Part shown: positions 34,042 through 42,447 of the stretch, piece after piece
Position numbering within the stretch: the first letter of the stretch is position 1
Layout: each line of letters starts with the position of its first letter
Assembly (NCBI GenBank): GCA_035513175.1
Contig: DATKCN010000250.1
Span: 6,607-70,606 of the forward strand
Origin: DATKCN01 sp035513175
GTDB lineage: Bacteria > Chloroflexota > Chloroflexia > Thermomicrobiales > CFX8
DNA: 64,000 nt
Direction: 5' to 3'
Made by a program: the position numbers and the translations under genes
Notes under the pieces: model-generated
Databases searched by the model: none
Seen by the model: the letters and a program-made list of their open reading frames with translations, nothing else
Told to the model about the DNA's origin: nothing

Positions 34042-35844
34042 ATGGAGCGGGACACGCTCGAACGAACCGCGGCTCGTCTGACGACCGCCCGGCTCAACCG
34101 CCGCCGGCTGCTGATGATGGGCATTACCGGGTTGAGCATCGCAGCCACGCCACTTCTCAGCGCCTGTGGGGGAGACGACGATCCAACGGCAACCACCGCC
34201 GCGGCCCCGACCGCAACCACGCAAGCTCCCTTGGGAGACGCCACCAGCACGACCGGAACCGACGCCAGCACTCCCACGACCGAAACCGCCGCCGCGTCGC
34301 CGACGACAGGCGCGCCAGCCCCCTCCGGTGGCCAGGTCAGCGTGCTGTGGCGCACGCCGAACACCCTCAACCCGCTGTTCTCGACGGCAGGAAGCGAGCA
34401 GCAGATCGAGCGCCTGATCTTCGGAGCGCTGGTCAAGATGAACGACGTGCTCGAGCCCATCCCGGACATGGCGTCGTCCATCGAAATCTCCGACGACGCC
34501 AGCGTGTACACGTTCGTCATCCACGACAACGTCGTGTTCTCCGACGGTGTGCCACTGACCGCGGCCGACGCAATCTTCACGTTCGAGCGGGCGATCGACC
34601 AGCGCACCGGCAGCTACTGGCGCGGCCGCCTGAGCGGCATTGCCGGAGCGGTCGAGTACAGTGATCAGTCGGCCGACACGGTGACGGGGCTTAATGCGCC
34701 GGATGACCACACGGTCGAGATCACGCTGGCAACCCCGAACGCGGCGTTCCTCGTGAACTTCTGCAACTTCTCCGGCTTCGGCATCCTGCCTATGCACATA
34801 CTGGGAGACGTTGCCCCCGAGCAGTTGCAGGAGCACCCATTCTCGCTGGCCCCGACGGTGTCGGCAGGTCCGTTCAAGTTCGTGACCTACGAGACCGACC
34901 AGTATATGGAGGTCGAGCGCCACGACGGCTACTGGGGCGATCCGCCGCCGCTGGACCGCATCTTCCTGCGCATCCTCACCTCGGACGTCGGGCTGGCGCA
35001 GCTCGAAACTGGCGAGATCGACGTCATGACTCTGCCGATCAACGAGATCGCGCGCACCGAGGGTCTCGCCAACGCCCACGTCGAGAGCGTTCCAAGCCCC
35101 AGCATGTCCTTCCTCGCGCCAAACGTCGAGCGTGAGTTCTTCCAGGACAAGCGCGTGCGCCAGGCGATGATGTACGCCATCGACCGCGAGGGCATCCTGA
35201 ACGCGGTCTTCGAGGGTCAGGGGCATCTCACGAACTCCCCGATCTTCGGCCCGGACTGGATGGACGTGCCGGAAGGGCTCAACGAGTACGAGTACAACCC
35301 GGAGCGTGCCCGCGAGCTGCTGGAGGAGGCGGGCTGGGACTTCGACCGCACCGTCGAGCTGCTCATCACGCCCGGCAACCGCGAGGCCGACACGGCTATC
35401 GTCATCATCCAGGAGCAGTTCCGCGAGGTCGGCTTCCAGATGGATATTCTCCAGGTCGATGTCGCCGAGAACCAGCGGCGTTCGATCCAGTCCACCGACT
35501 TTGACATCCGCAACGTCGGCGGTGGCGTCTTCCGCGCGGACCCAAGCGTGTCGGGCACCTACATGACGACCTCGACGTTCACTCCGGCCGGCGGCAACTA
35601 CGGGCACTACTCGAATCCCGAGATCGACCGGCTGTATCCCGAAGCTCAAGCCGTGGGAGACACCGCCGAGCGCAAGCGCCTGTACACCGAGATCGCTCTG
35701 ATCCTGAACGACGAGTGCCCGTGGATCTGGCTGTACTCGCCGAACTCGATCTACGGCGTAAGCAACCGCATCCAGGGCTTCCTGCCGCCGAGCTACATCG
35801 ACAACAAGTTCTGGAACGCGGAAGAGTGGTCGGTCAGCGAGTAG
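34042..35844 (+). CDS. Peptide/nickel-type ABC transporter substrate-binding lipoprotein
   Basis: 600 residues of the SBP_bac_5 (DppA/OppA) family. The N-terminus carries a twin-arginine lipoprotein signal: NRRRLLMMGITGLSIAATPLL, then the lipobox LLSAC with the lipidated Cys. A Thr/Pro/Ala-rich linker (about 45-105) tethers the two-lobed domain, which shows VFSDGVPLTAADAIFTFERA, DDHTVEITLATPNAAFL and the conserved VRQAMMYAIDREGI. It binds oligopeptides or similar solutes outside the cell for the two permeases that follow. Expression should start at the TTGACA/TATACT promoter upstream; a strong hairpin lies between it and the permease genes. Confidence 0.93.
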   Translation: MERDTLERTAARLTTARLNRRRLLMMGITGLSIAATPLLSACGGDDDPTATTAAAPTATTQAPLGDATSTTGTDASTPTTETAAASPTTGAPAPSGGQVSVLWRTPNTLNPLFSTAGSEQQIERLIFGALVKMNDVLEPIPDMASSIEISDDASVYTFVIHDNVVFSDGVPLTAADAIFTFERAIDQRTGSYWRGRLSGIAGAVEYSDQSADTVTGLNAPDDHTVEITLATPNAAFLVNFCNFSGFGILPMHILGDVAPEQLQEHPFSLAPTVSAGPFKFVTYETDQYMEVERHDGYWGDPPPLDRIFLRILTSDVGLAQLETGEIDVMTLPINEIARTEGLANAHVESVPSPSMSFLAPNVEREFFQDKRVRQAMMYAIDREGILNAVFEGQGHLTNSPIFGPDWMDVPEGLNEYEYNPERARELLEEAGWDFDRTVELLITPGNREADTAIVIIQEQFREVGFQMDILQVDVAENQRRSIQSTDFDIRNVGGGVFRADPSVSGTYMTTSTFTPAGGNYGHYSNPEIDRLYPEAQAVGDTAERKRLYTEIALILNDECPWIWLYSPNSIYGVSNRIQGFLPPSYIDNKFWNAEEWSVSE

Positions 35845-35879
35845 CAGCGCTCGCCGAGCGTGCCGGACGTGTGTGTCGT

Positions 35880-35907
35880 GGCGCCCGCGATCGCTAACGC
35901 GGGCGCC
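35880..35907 (+). promoter_or_regulatory. Intercistronic 10-bp hairpin between binding-protein and permease genes
   Basis: GGCGCCCGCG at 35880-35889 pairs perfectly with CGCGGGCGCC at 35898-35907 around an 8-base loop. No T-tract follows, so it more likely protects the binding-protein mRNA or attenuates the permeases than ends transcription, as known for many binding-protein-dependent operons. Confidence 0.6.
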
Positions 35908-35937
35908 AACCTCCATGGATGGCGGTAAGCGGTAAGT

Positions 35938-36900
35938 ATGGGTCAATACATCCTTCGACGGCTGGTGATTAGTGTCCCGGTTCTGATCGGCATCACCATG
36001 GCCGTCTACATCATCGTCAATCTCGCGCCGGGCGATCCGGTCACGGCCATGATCGATCCCGAGGCGGTCATCAACCTCGGGCCGGAGTGGGTAGAAGACC
36101 AGAAGCGCAAGCTCGGACTGGATCGGCCGCTGCCGGTCCGTTACGGCCTCTGGCTCAGCGAAGTCGCCCAGGGCAATCTCGGCTTCTCCTTTAATGACCG
36201 GCGCTCGGTCTCCGGGAAAATCGGCGAGCGCATCTGGCCGACGCTCAAGCTGATGATCGCCGCCGAGGGCATTGCGCTGGTCATCGGCCTGCCAATCGGC
36301 ATCATGTCCGCGCTCCGCCAGTATTCGAAGGGCGACTACATCGCCACCATCTTCGGGTTCACTGCCATCTCGATTCCGTCCTTCTTCCTGGCATTGGGCT
36401 CGATTTACGTGTTCGCCGTGGTGCTGGGCTGGCTGCCAACGGCCGGCATGCGCACGCTGGGGACCGATCCGTCATTCATCGACTCGTTCAAGCATCTGAT
36501 CCTGCCCGCGTCCGTGCTCGGGCTGGCCCAGGCCGCCCCGCTCATCCGCTACAGCCGCTCAAGCATGCTGGAGGTCCTGCGGCAGGACTACGTGCACGTC
36601 GCCCGGGCCAAGGGGCTGCGCGAGACCACGATCATCTCCCGGCACGCGCTGCGCAACGCCCTGATCCCGCTGGTGACGATCATCGCGCTGGACCTGCCCC
36701 GGCTGTTCGGCGGCACGATCATCGTCGAGCAGGTCTTCGCCTGGCCGGGCATGGGCACGCTCGCCATCGCGGCCGTGCGTGGCTACGACTACCCGGTCAT
36801 CATGGCCATCAACCTGATCGGCGCCATCATGATTCTCTGCAGCAACCTGATGGCCGACGTGCTGTACGCGATCATCGATCCACGCATCAAGTACACGTAG
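35938..36900 (+). CDS. DppB-type ABC transporter permease
   Basis: 320 residues with six transmembrane segments. The N-terminal YILRRLVISVPVLIGITMAVY and NLAPGDPVTAM stretches are typical of DppB/OppB permeases, and the cytoplasmic coupling loop (EAA-like) reads HVARAKGLRETTIISRHALRNALIPLVTI. It forms one half of the channel for the upstream lipoprotein. It is followed after 18 bases by the DppC-type gene. Confidence 0.94.
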   Translation: MGQYILRRLVISVPVLIGITMAVYIIVNLAPGDPVTAMIDPEAVINLGPEWVEDQKRKLGLDRPLPVRYGLWLSEVAQGNLGFSFNDRRSVSGKIGERIWPTLKLMIAAEGIALVIGLPIGIMSALRQYSKGDYIATIFGFTAISIPSFFLALGSIYVFAVVLGWLPTAGMRTLGTDPSFIDSFKHLILPASVLGLAQAAPLIRYSRSSMLEVLRQDYVHVARAKGLRETTIISRHALRNALIPLVTIIALDLPRLFGGTIIVEQVFAWPGMGTLAIAAVRGYDYPVIMAINLIGAIMILCSNLMADVLYAIIDPRIKYT

Positions 36901-36918
36901 GGCCTGGAGGAGCGACGG

Positions 36919-37866
36919 GTGGTTCAAGACGGATCGAAGGTCGGGACTGGACCGTTGGCGACGCCTGCGGCTGGGCCGCAAGCCAGTGAGTCACTGACGA
37001 CCCTCGGCTCCGCCGCTCCGCAACGGCGCCGCACCAGCGTCTGGCAGCGCTTCCGCCGCCACCGGCTGGCGCTGATCGGGCTGACCATCCTCGTGCTTTT
37101 GGCAATCGTCTCGATCGGGGCGCCGCTCTTCACCCAACATGGTCCGTACAGCGTTGATCTGCGTTCGGCCCGCATGGGGCCGACCTCCAGCCACATTCTG
37201 GGGTCTGACCCCGCCGGGCGCGATGTCTTCAGCCGGCTGTTGTACGCCGGGCGGGTGTCGCTTTCAGTTGGCATTGTTGCCGTCGCGATCTACACCGTCA
37301 TCGGGGTTGTCCTGGGCGCGGTCGCGGGCTTCTACGGCGGGTGGGTCGACTCCACGATCATGCGGCTGGCCGACATCGTGCTGGCGTTTCCATCGCTGCT
37401 GATCATCATCACCGTCGTGTCGGTGCTAGGCCCCAGCCTGTTCAACATCATGCTCGTCATCGGCCTGCTCGGCTGGCCGCCGATCACGCGCCTGCTGCGT
37501 GGCGAGTTCCTGTCGCTGCGCGAGCGCGAGTTCATCGTCGCCGCGCGCGCCACCGGGGCGAGGAACAACCGGCTGATGTTCCGGCACCTGCTGCCGAACG
37601 CCATCGCGCCGATCATCGTTGCCGCCACCTTCGGCGTGGCGAACGCCATCCTGCTGGAGGCCGGGCTGAGCTTTCTCGGTCTGGGCGTGCAGCCGCCGAC
37701 GCCGAGTTGGGGTAGCATGCTGACGGGCGCGCAGTCGCTGACCGTGCTGGAGTCGATGCCGTGGCTGTGGGTTCCGCCGGGCGTCATGATCGCCGTGGCG
37801 GTGCTCTCGATCAACTTCATCGGCGATGGCCTGCGGGACGCCCTCGACCCGTATCTGTCCCGCTGA
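36919..37866 (+). CDS. DppC-type ABC transporter permease
   Basis: 315 residues from a GTG with GGAGGAG upstream. After a polar N-terminus of about 35 residues comes the OppC_N-type helix (RLALIGLTILVLLAIVSI), the HILGSDPAGRDVFSRLLYAGR motif diagnostic of DppC/OppC, and the coupling loop FIVAARATGARNNRLMFRHLLPN. With DppB it makes the membrane channel. No DppD or DppF ATPase genes follow, so the complex must use ATPases encoded elsewhere. Confidence 0.94.
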   Translation: MVQDGSKVGTGPLATPAAGPQASESLTTLGSAAPQRRRTSVWQRFRRHRLALIGLTILVLLAIVSIGAPLFTQHGPYSVDLRSARMGPTSSHILGSDPAGRDVFSRLLYAGRVSLSVGIVAVAIYTVIGVVLGAVAGFYGGWVDSTIMRLADIVLAFPSLLIIITVVSVLGPSLFNIMLVIGLLGWPPITRLLRGEFLSLREREFIVAARATGARNNRLMFRHLLPNAIAPIIVAATFGVANAILLEAGLSFLGLGVQPPTPSWGSMLTGAQSLTVLESMPWLWVPPGVMIAVAVLSINFIGDGLRDALDPYLSR

Positions 37867-37967
37867 TCCGCTGCCCACGCGTCTATTGCGTATATGAGGA
37901 GGGCCGCCCTGTAGAGACCGCGCCAGGCGCCTCGACGATCTGTTTTCAACCGGGGAGGGAACGCAAC

Positions 37968-39143
37968 GTGTCAGACATATACGGCAGGCTCGGCCTGCGT
38001 CCGCTCATCAACGCGCGCGGATCGCACACGCGGCTCGGCGGCTCGATCATGCCCGCCGAGGTGCTCGACGCCATGCGCGAGGCTGCTCAAACGTACATCG
38101 TGCTGGAGGAGCTGCAGGAGAAGGCCAGTGAGGTCATCGCCCGCGCTACCGGCGCCGAGGCCGGGATGGTCACCGGAGGGGCCGCGGCAGGACTGATACT
38201 CGGGACCGCCGCCTGCATCGCCGGGAGCGATCCGGCCAGCATCGAGCGCCTTCCGGACACGTCCGGCATGAAGGGCGACGTGGTGATGCATCGCGCGCAC
38301 CGCAACGGCTACGACCACAGTGTCCGCGCCGCCGGGGCGCGCATCGTCGAAGCAGGCTACGGGCACGGCACGATTCCCTACCAGCTCGAAGCGGCTATCG
38401 GCGAGCAGACGGCGCTCGTCTTCTACGTGATGGCTCCCTGGGCCAGCAAGGGCGCGCTCTCGCTGCGGAAAACCTGCGAAATCGCCCACCGCAAGGGCGT
38501 GCCGGTCATGGTCGACGCCGCCGCGATGCTGCCGCCCGCCGAAAACCTCACGCGCATCATCGCCGACGGCGCCGATCTGGTGGTCTACAGCGGCGGCAAG
38601 GGCATCCGTGGCCCGCAGTCGTCCGGCATTCTGGCGGGCCGCGCCGATCTCGTCCGTGCTGCGGCCATGAACGGCAGCCCGAATCACAGCATTGGGCGCC
38701 CTGCCAAGGCCGCGCGTGAGGACATCGTCGGGCTCATCGTCGCGCTGGAACGCTTCATGGCGCTCGATCACGACGCGGAGCTGGCGCGCTGCCGCGCGCA
38801 GGCCGAGTTCATGCTCGGCAAGCTGGGAGACTTTCCGGGCGTTGAGGCGCACTACCGGCACGACGGCTACGAGCACCCGATGCCGCGCGTCGAGCTGGTC
38901 ATCGACCGTGCCGAGACCGGCATCGAAGCCGGAGAGCTGATAGGCGCGCTGGAACAGGGCGATCCGCGCGTGTTCGTCATCGCCTGGAACGGCCCGACGG
39001 CCAGCCCGAACAACATCACGATAAATACCCACACGATGCTGCCCGGAGAGGAGGACGCCGTCGCCGAGGTCATCGGTCACGCGCTCCGGCAGCGATTGAA
39101 TGCAAACGCGCCCGCGCTGGCGGGCAGTGTCGCGAGCTTATAG
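37968..39143 (+). CDS. SelA/DgaE-like PLP-dependent enzyme
   Basis: 391 residues from a GTG at 37968 with GGGGAGGGA seven bases upstream. The opening YGRLGLRPLINARGSHTRLGG, the GMVTGGAAAGL phosphate-binding turn, the Asp in VMVDAAAMLPP and the PLP lysine in YSGGKGIRGPQSSG match the SelA-like aminotransferase group. It lacks the N-terminal domain of true selenocysteine synthase (about 460 residues), so it is closer to DgaE-type ammonia-lyases or related sugar/amino-acid enzymes often mislabelled SelA. Its place after a peptide-type transporter and before two esterases suggests catabolism of an imported amino compound. Confidence 0.82.
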   Translation: MSDIYGRLGLRPLINARGSHTRLGGSIMPAEVLDAMREAAQTYIVLEELQEKASEVIARATGAEAGMVTGGAAAGLILGTAACIAGSDPASIERLPDTSGMKGDVVMHRAHRNGYDHSVRAAGARIVEAGYGHGTIPYQLEAAIGEQTALVFYVMAPWASKGALSLRKTCEIAHRKGVPVMVDAAAMLPPAENLTRIIADGADLVVYSGGKGIRGPQSSGILAGRADLVRAAAMNGSPNHSIGRPAKAAREDIVGLIVALERFMALDHDAELARCRAQAEFMLGKLGDFPGVEAHYRHDGYEHPMPRVELVIDRAETGIEAGELIGALEQGDPRVFVIAWNGPTASPNNITINTHTMLPGEEDAVAEVIGHALRQRLNANAPALAGSVASL

Positions 39144-39179
39144 GACCACATACGGAGCCACAGGGGCGGAAGGGGAACC

Positions 39180-40154
39180 ATGACGGCCACTCGCCAACCA
39201 CCGGAACAACATCAGACGAGCGTGACGATGCCGCCTGACTTCGACGAGTTCTGGTCGCAGATCATGAGCGAGGTCGCCGAGATCCCGCTGAACGCGAGCA
39301 TGACGCACGCGCCGATGCGCTCCACTGACGAGGTGGACGTCTACGAGGTCCACTATGACAGTCTCGACAGCGTCCGGATCGCGGGCTGGTACTGCCGCCC
39401 GAAGGAGAGCTACCTCGCGCCGCCGTATCCGGCGCTGCTGATCGTGCCGGGCTATGTGTCCGAGCCGTCGCTGCCGAAGTCGTGGTCCAAAATGGGGTAC
39501 GCGGCGGTGGGCGTCGCCCCGCGCGGCAAGCTGCGCTCGAACCGGCAGTTCAACCCCGGCTACCCGAACCTGCTGACGCACAACATCATCGACCGCAACA
39601 CCTACTCCTACCGCGGCTTCTACGTCGACGCCGCTCGCGCCGTCGATTTCGTGCTGTCCCGCCCGGAGGTCGACCCCTCACGCGTCGGCGTGCACGGCAG
39701 CTCGCAGGGCGGGGCGCTTACGATCACGACCGCCGCGCTGCGCAACGACGTCATCACCTGCGGCGCTGCCGGGGCCCCGTACCTGTGCGGGTTCATGGAC
39801 GCCGCGTCGCTGACGCACTCGTATCCCTACGAGGAGATCAACGACTACCTGCGGCTGCACCCCGAGCACGAGGTGGCCGCGCGGGAAACGCTCAACTACT
39901 TCGACGGCATAAACTTCGCGCCGCGCATCAAAGCGGACATGCTGGTCTACATCGGGCTTGAGGACGATGTCTGCCCGCCGGAGACCGGCTACGACCTGGT
40001 GCGGGCCATGACGTGTCCGGTCGAGTTGATCGCGACCCCCAACTGCGCGCACGACGCCGGGCGCAAATGGGTCACACCGAAGGTTGAGGCGTTCCTGAAC
40101 GAGCGCCTGCTGCCGGCCGCCTCCCAGTTGCACGCCGAGCCGACGGTCGGATAG
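39180..40154 (+). CDS. Acetylxylan esterase / cephalosporin-C deacetylase-like alpha/beta hydrolase
   Basis: 324 residues, no signal peptide. The AXE1 fold is indicated by DFDEFWSQ near the start, ALLIVPGYV, and the nucleophile elbow GVHGSSQGGAL (Ser175); GLEDDVCPP supplies the acid (about Asp263) and NCAHDAG the His291, so the triad is complete. Such enzymes remove O- or N-acetyl or other acyl groups from sugars and antibiotics. It lies 36 bases after the PLP-enzyme gene and 10 bases before a paralogue with an altered nucleophile. Part of the transporter operon by spacing and strand. Confidence 0.88.
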   Translation: MTATRQPPEQHQTSVTMPPDFDEFWSQIMSEVAEIPLNASMTHAPMRSTDEVDVYEVHYDSLDSVRIAGWYCRPKESYLAPPYPALLIVPGYVSEPSLPKSWSKMGYAAVGVAPRGKLRSNRQFNPGYPNLLTHNIIDRNTYSYRGFYVDAARAVDFVLSRPEVDPSRVGVHGSSQGGALTITTAALRNDVITCGAAGAPYLCGFMDAASLTHSYPYEEINDYLRLHPEHEVAARETLNYFDGINFAPRIKADMLVYIGLEDDVCPPETGYDLVRAMTCPVELIATPNCAHDAGRKWVTPKVEAFLNERLLPAASQLHAEPTVG

Positions 40155-40164
40155 GGGGACTCTC

Positions 40165-41067
40165 ATGCCCGTATCGAACAGCAAGCCTGCCGATTTTGAC
40201 CGCTACTGGGACGAGAACGACCAGCGATTGGCGGCGATGCCACCCGCGCCGCAGCTGGAACCGCTCCCAATCCGCTCGAACGAGCACAGCGACGTGTACA
40301 CGCTCAGAATCACGAGCTTCGGGCCGTATCGCGTCTTCGGCTACTACAGCGTGCCCAAGGGCGCTGGGCCGCATCCGGGCCTGCTCCTGACGCCCGGCTA
40401 CGGCAGCGTCAAGGCGGTGCCCGACTACAACGACCGCAAGCGCTACGTCACGCTGCAGATCATGCACCGGGGACAGCGGCTGGCCGATCAGCCCTACGCG
40501 GCGACCTACCCCGGCCTGCTGACCGACCGCATCGACGACCCGGAACGCTACATCTTCCGCGACATCGTCGCCGACTGCCTGCGCGGCGCCGAGTTCCTGC
40601 TCGCGCGTCCCGAGGTCGACGCGAGCCGCGTGGCGGTCTCGGGCAACGATCTGGCGCTGATCGTCGCCGCACGGCGGTCCGGCTTCGCAGTCGCGCAGGC
40701 GGCCGATCTCATGTTCTGCCGGGCGATGGAGGCGCGTCTGCGCACGGAAGCGTATCCACTGGAAGAGATCAACGATTACCTCCGCGCCCATCCGGAGCGC
40801 GAAGCCGCCGTGGCGCGCACGCTTGCCTATCTGGACCCGACGCACCACGTGGAGCGCGTCAAGGTCACGACTCAGCTCAGTGCCGGCGATCAGGGCTCGA
40901 TGGCAGGCGCCGGGTGGATGGCGCAGATGATCGGGCAGTTCGGAGGGCCGCTGGAGCAGTACCAGCTCACGCACGAGGGCGGCACGGACCACGACGCGGT
41001 CGACGCCTGGCTGGCGCAGAAGCTCGGCGCGCAACCGATGTCGAGGTTCATCACGGCGTTCGACTGA
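40165..41067 (+). CDS. Acetylxylan-esterase-like hydrolase with Asp in the nucleophile position
   Basis: 300 residues, clearly paralogous to the upstream gene (DFDRYWDE, LLLTPGYG, LARPEVDASRVAVSG, YPLEEINDYLRAHPE). At the nucleophile elbow the aligned text is SGNDLAL against HGSSQGG, so Asp162 replaces the catalytic Ser; the acid loop reads SAGDQGSM and the His region THEGGTDHDAV. Asp nucleophiles occur in haloalkane dehalogenases and epoxide hydrolases of the same fold, so this may be a changed chemistry rather than a dead enzyme, or else a pseudoenzyme partner of the active paralogue. It ends the operon; a strong terminator follows. Confidence 0.83.
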   Translation: MPVSNSKPADFDRYWDENDQRLAAMPPAPQLEPLPIRSNEHSDVYTLRITSFGPYRVFGYYSVPKGAGPHPGLLLTPGYGSVKAVPDYNDRKRYVTLQIMHRGQRLADQPYAATYPGLLTDRIDDPERYIFRDIVADCLRGAEFLLARPEVDASRVAVSGNDLALIVAARRSGFAVAQAADLMFCRAMEARLRTEAYPLEEINDYLRAHPEREAAVARTLAYLDPTHHVERVKVTTQLSAGDQGSMAGAGWMAQMIGQFGGPLEQYQLTHEGGTDHDAVDAWLAQKLGAQPMSRFITAFD

Positions 41068-41125
41068 GCCAAGCGACGCGCCGCCTCGCGTGAGACGGCC
41101 GTTCGGACAATACTGACTCGCGATT

Positions 41126-41167
41126 CAAAGGCTGCCACTTCTATACCCTGCCACGTGGCAGCCTTTG
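41126..41167 (+). terminator. Rho-independent terminator after the esterase operon
   Basis: CAAAGGCTGCCAC at 41126-41138 pairs perfectly over 13 bp with GTGGCAGCCTTTG at 41155-41167, followed by ATTTTCC on the plus strand. The stop codon and last codons of the convergent EamA gene lie inside the loop and right arm, so the element may serve both directions. Confidence 0.88.
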
Positions 41168-42094
41168 ATTTTCCCCGTCAAGCGGTTCAGCCGGCGGGCG
41201 GCGACCGGAGTTCGTCACGATCACGCCGGTGAGGATTGTCGCGCCGCCCAGCAGCAGATAGCGCGTGATCGTCTCCCCCAGCAGCAGCCAGGCGAACAGC
41301 ACCCCGAAGAAGGGCACGAGGTAGACGTAGACCGCGACTTGCGTCGGCTCCAGACCCCGCAGCCCCCGATACCACAGGATGTAGGCCACGAACACGGCCA
41401 GCACGCTCATCGTGATCGCCGCCAGCCAGCTCTTCCAGGAAAACGCTGCCGCCTGCGCGACGATGTCCGCGTTGAAGACCAGCAGCGGCGACAGCATCAC
41501 CGCGCCCAGGATCGTCGTCAGACCTGCCACCACATGCGGTTCGTATTCCTGCAGCAACGGCTTGGACAGCACAGTGTAGGTGGCCCACCCCAGCGGCGCG
41601 CAGATCAGGATCAGGATGCCGACAGCGTTGTCGATGCTGAAGCGCGCCTCGCTGCCGCCGTAGAGCAGGACGATCATGAACCCGCTGAACGCGACGGCGA
41701 TGCCGCTCAGCTTGCGTCGCGTCAGCGGCTCGCCCAGCAGCAGGCGGCTGATGATGGTCGTGAAGATTGGATTGCTGGTGACGATCAGGCTCGCCAGCGC
41801 CGCCGCCAGGTACGACTGCCCCCAGGCAATCGCCAGGTTGTTCACCACGCTGCCGCAAACGGCGATCAGCGCCAGTTGTCGCCAGACGGCGGCTGGCATG
41901 CGGGGGATCGTACGCCAGGTGAAGCCGAGCAGCGCGACGAAGCAGGCGGACGACAGCCCCACTCGCAGCAACACGACCCCCGCCGGGCCGACCTGTTCGA
42001 CCACGTACTTCACGGCCACGAAGGTCGCGCCCCAGATCACCGCTGTCAGCAGCAGCGACAGGTGTATGAGAATCGGATAGCGCTGGAAGATCAC
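41141..42094 (-). CDS. EamA (DMT superfamily) transporter
   Basis: 317 residues with ten hydrophobic segments forming two EamA repeats: LTAVIWGATFVAVKYVVE opens the first and ICAPLGWATYTVLSKPLL the second. WLLLGETITRYLLLGGATILTGV is the conserved repeat end. Family members export amino acids, metabolites or drugs; the substrate is unknown. Its last codons lie inside the terminator hairpin of the convergent esterase operon. No ribosome site is obvious at the ATG. Confidence 0.92.
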   Translation of the reverse strand: MIFQRYPILIHLSLLLTAVIWGATFVAVKYVVEQVGPAGVVLLRVGLSSACFVALLGFTWRTIPRMPAAVWRQLALIAVCGSVVNNLAIAWGQSYLAAALASLIVTSNPIFTTIISRLLLGEPLTRRKLSGIAVAFSGFMIVLLYGGSEARFSIDNAVGILILICAPLGWATYTVLSKPLLQEYEPHVVAGLTTILGAVMLSPLLVFNADIVAQAAAFSWKSWLAAITMSVLAVFVAYILWYRGLRGLEPTQVAVYVYLVPFFGVLFAWLLLGETITRYLLLGGATILTGVIVTNSGRRPPAEPLDGENQRLPRGRV

Positions 42095-42447
42095 GTAACA
42101 GATGCGGTCGTGTGACCTGTCAGCCTCGTTCGGTGCACGTGCCGCGCGCCTCCGCTGACCCAGAGCCTCGGTCTCTCATCCGCTCTGGGCAATCGGCAGT
42201 CCGTCCCGAAGTGTAACCGCCTCACCGTGACCGCATCTCGCGGCCCCAGTTTTCGCCCTCGCAACATCGTTGGACGCGGCTCTGGCTGGATCGGCGCGCC
42301 GTGTCGCCATCATGTCACGCTCCTGTAACGGGCGAGCCAGCGTTTGTAACGGGACTGCATCGAGCGCTTCCTATGCTTGAGTCAGACGGCAATCTGGAAA
42401 AGATGCGGGGCCGTCACGATCGGGTGGCGCATGGAAGGTGTCTCCAA
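42095..42447. other. Non-coding gap before the multicopper oxidase gene
   Basis: No gene is supported in these 353 bases. An 8-bp inverted repeat (CCCAGAGC at 42159-42166, GCTCTGGG at 42182-42189) is the only structure seen. The divergent promoters of the EamA and oxidase genes should lie here, but no clear -10/-35 pair stands out. Confidence 0.4.

Noticed and set aside
37968..39143. True SelA (selenocysteine synthase), which would support the selenoprotein call
   Set aside because: It lacks the N-terminal domain and sits in a transporter/hydrolase operon; it is SelA-like only.
34042..41067. Genomic island or mobile element around the transporter operon
   Set aside because: No integrase, transposase, tRNA or flanking direct repeats seen; base composition looks like the surroundings.
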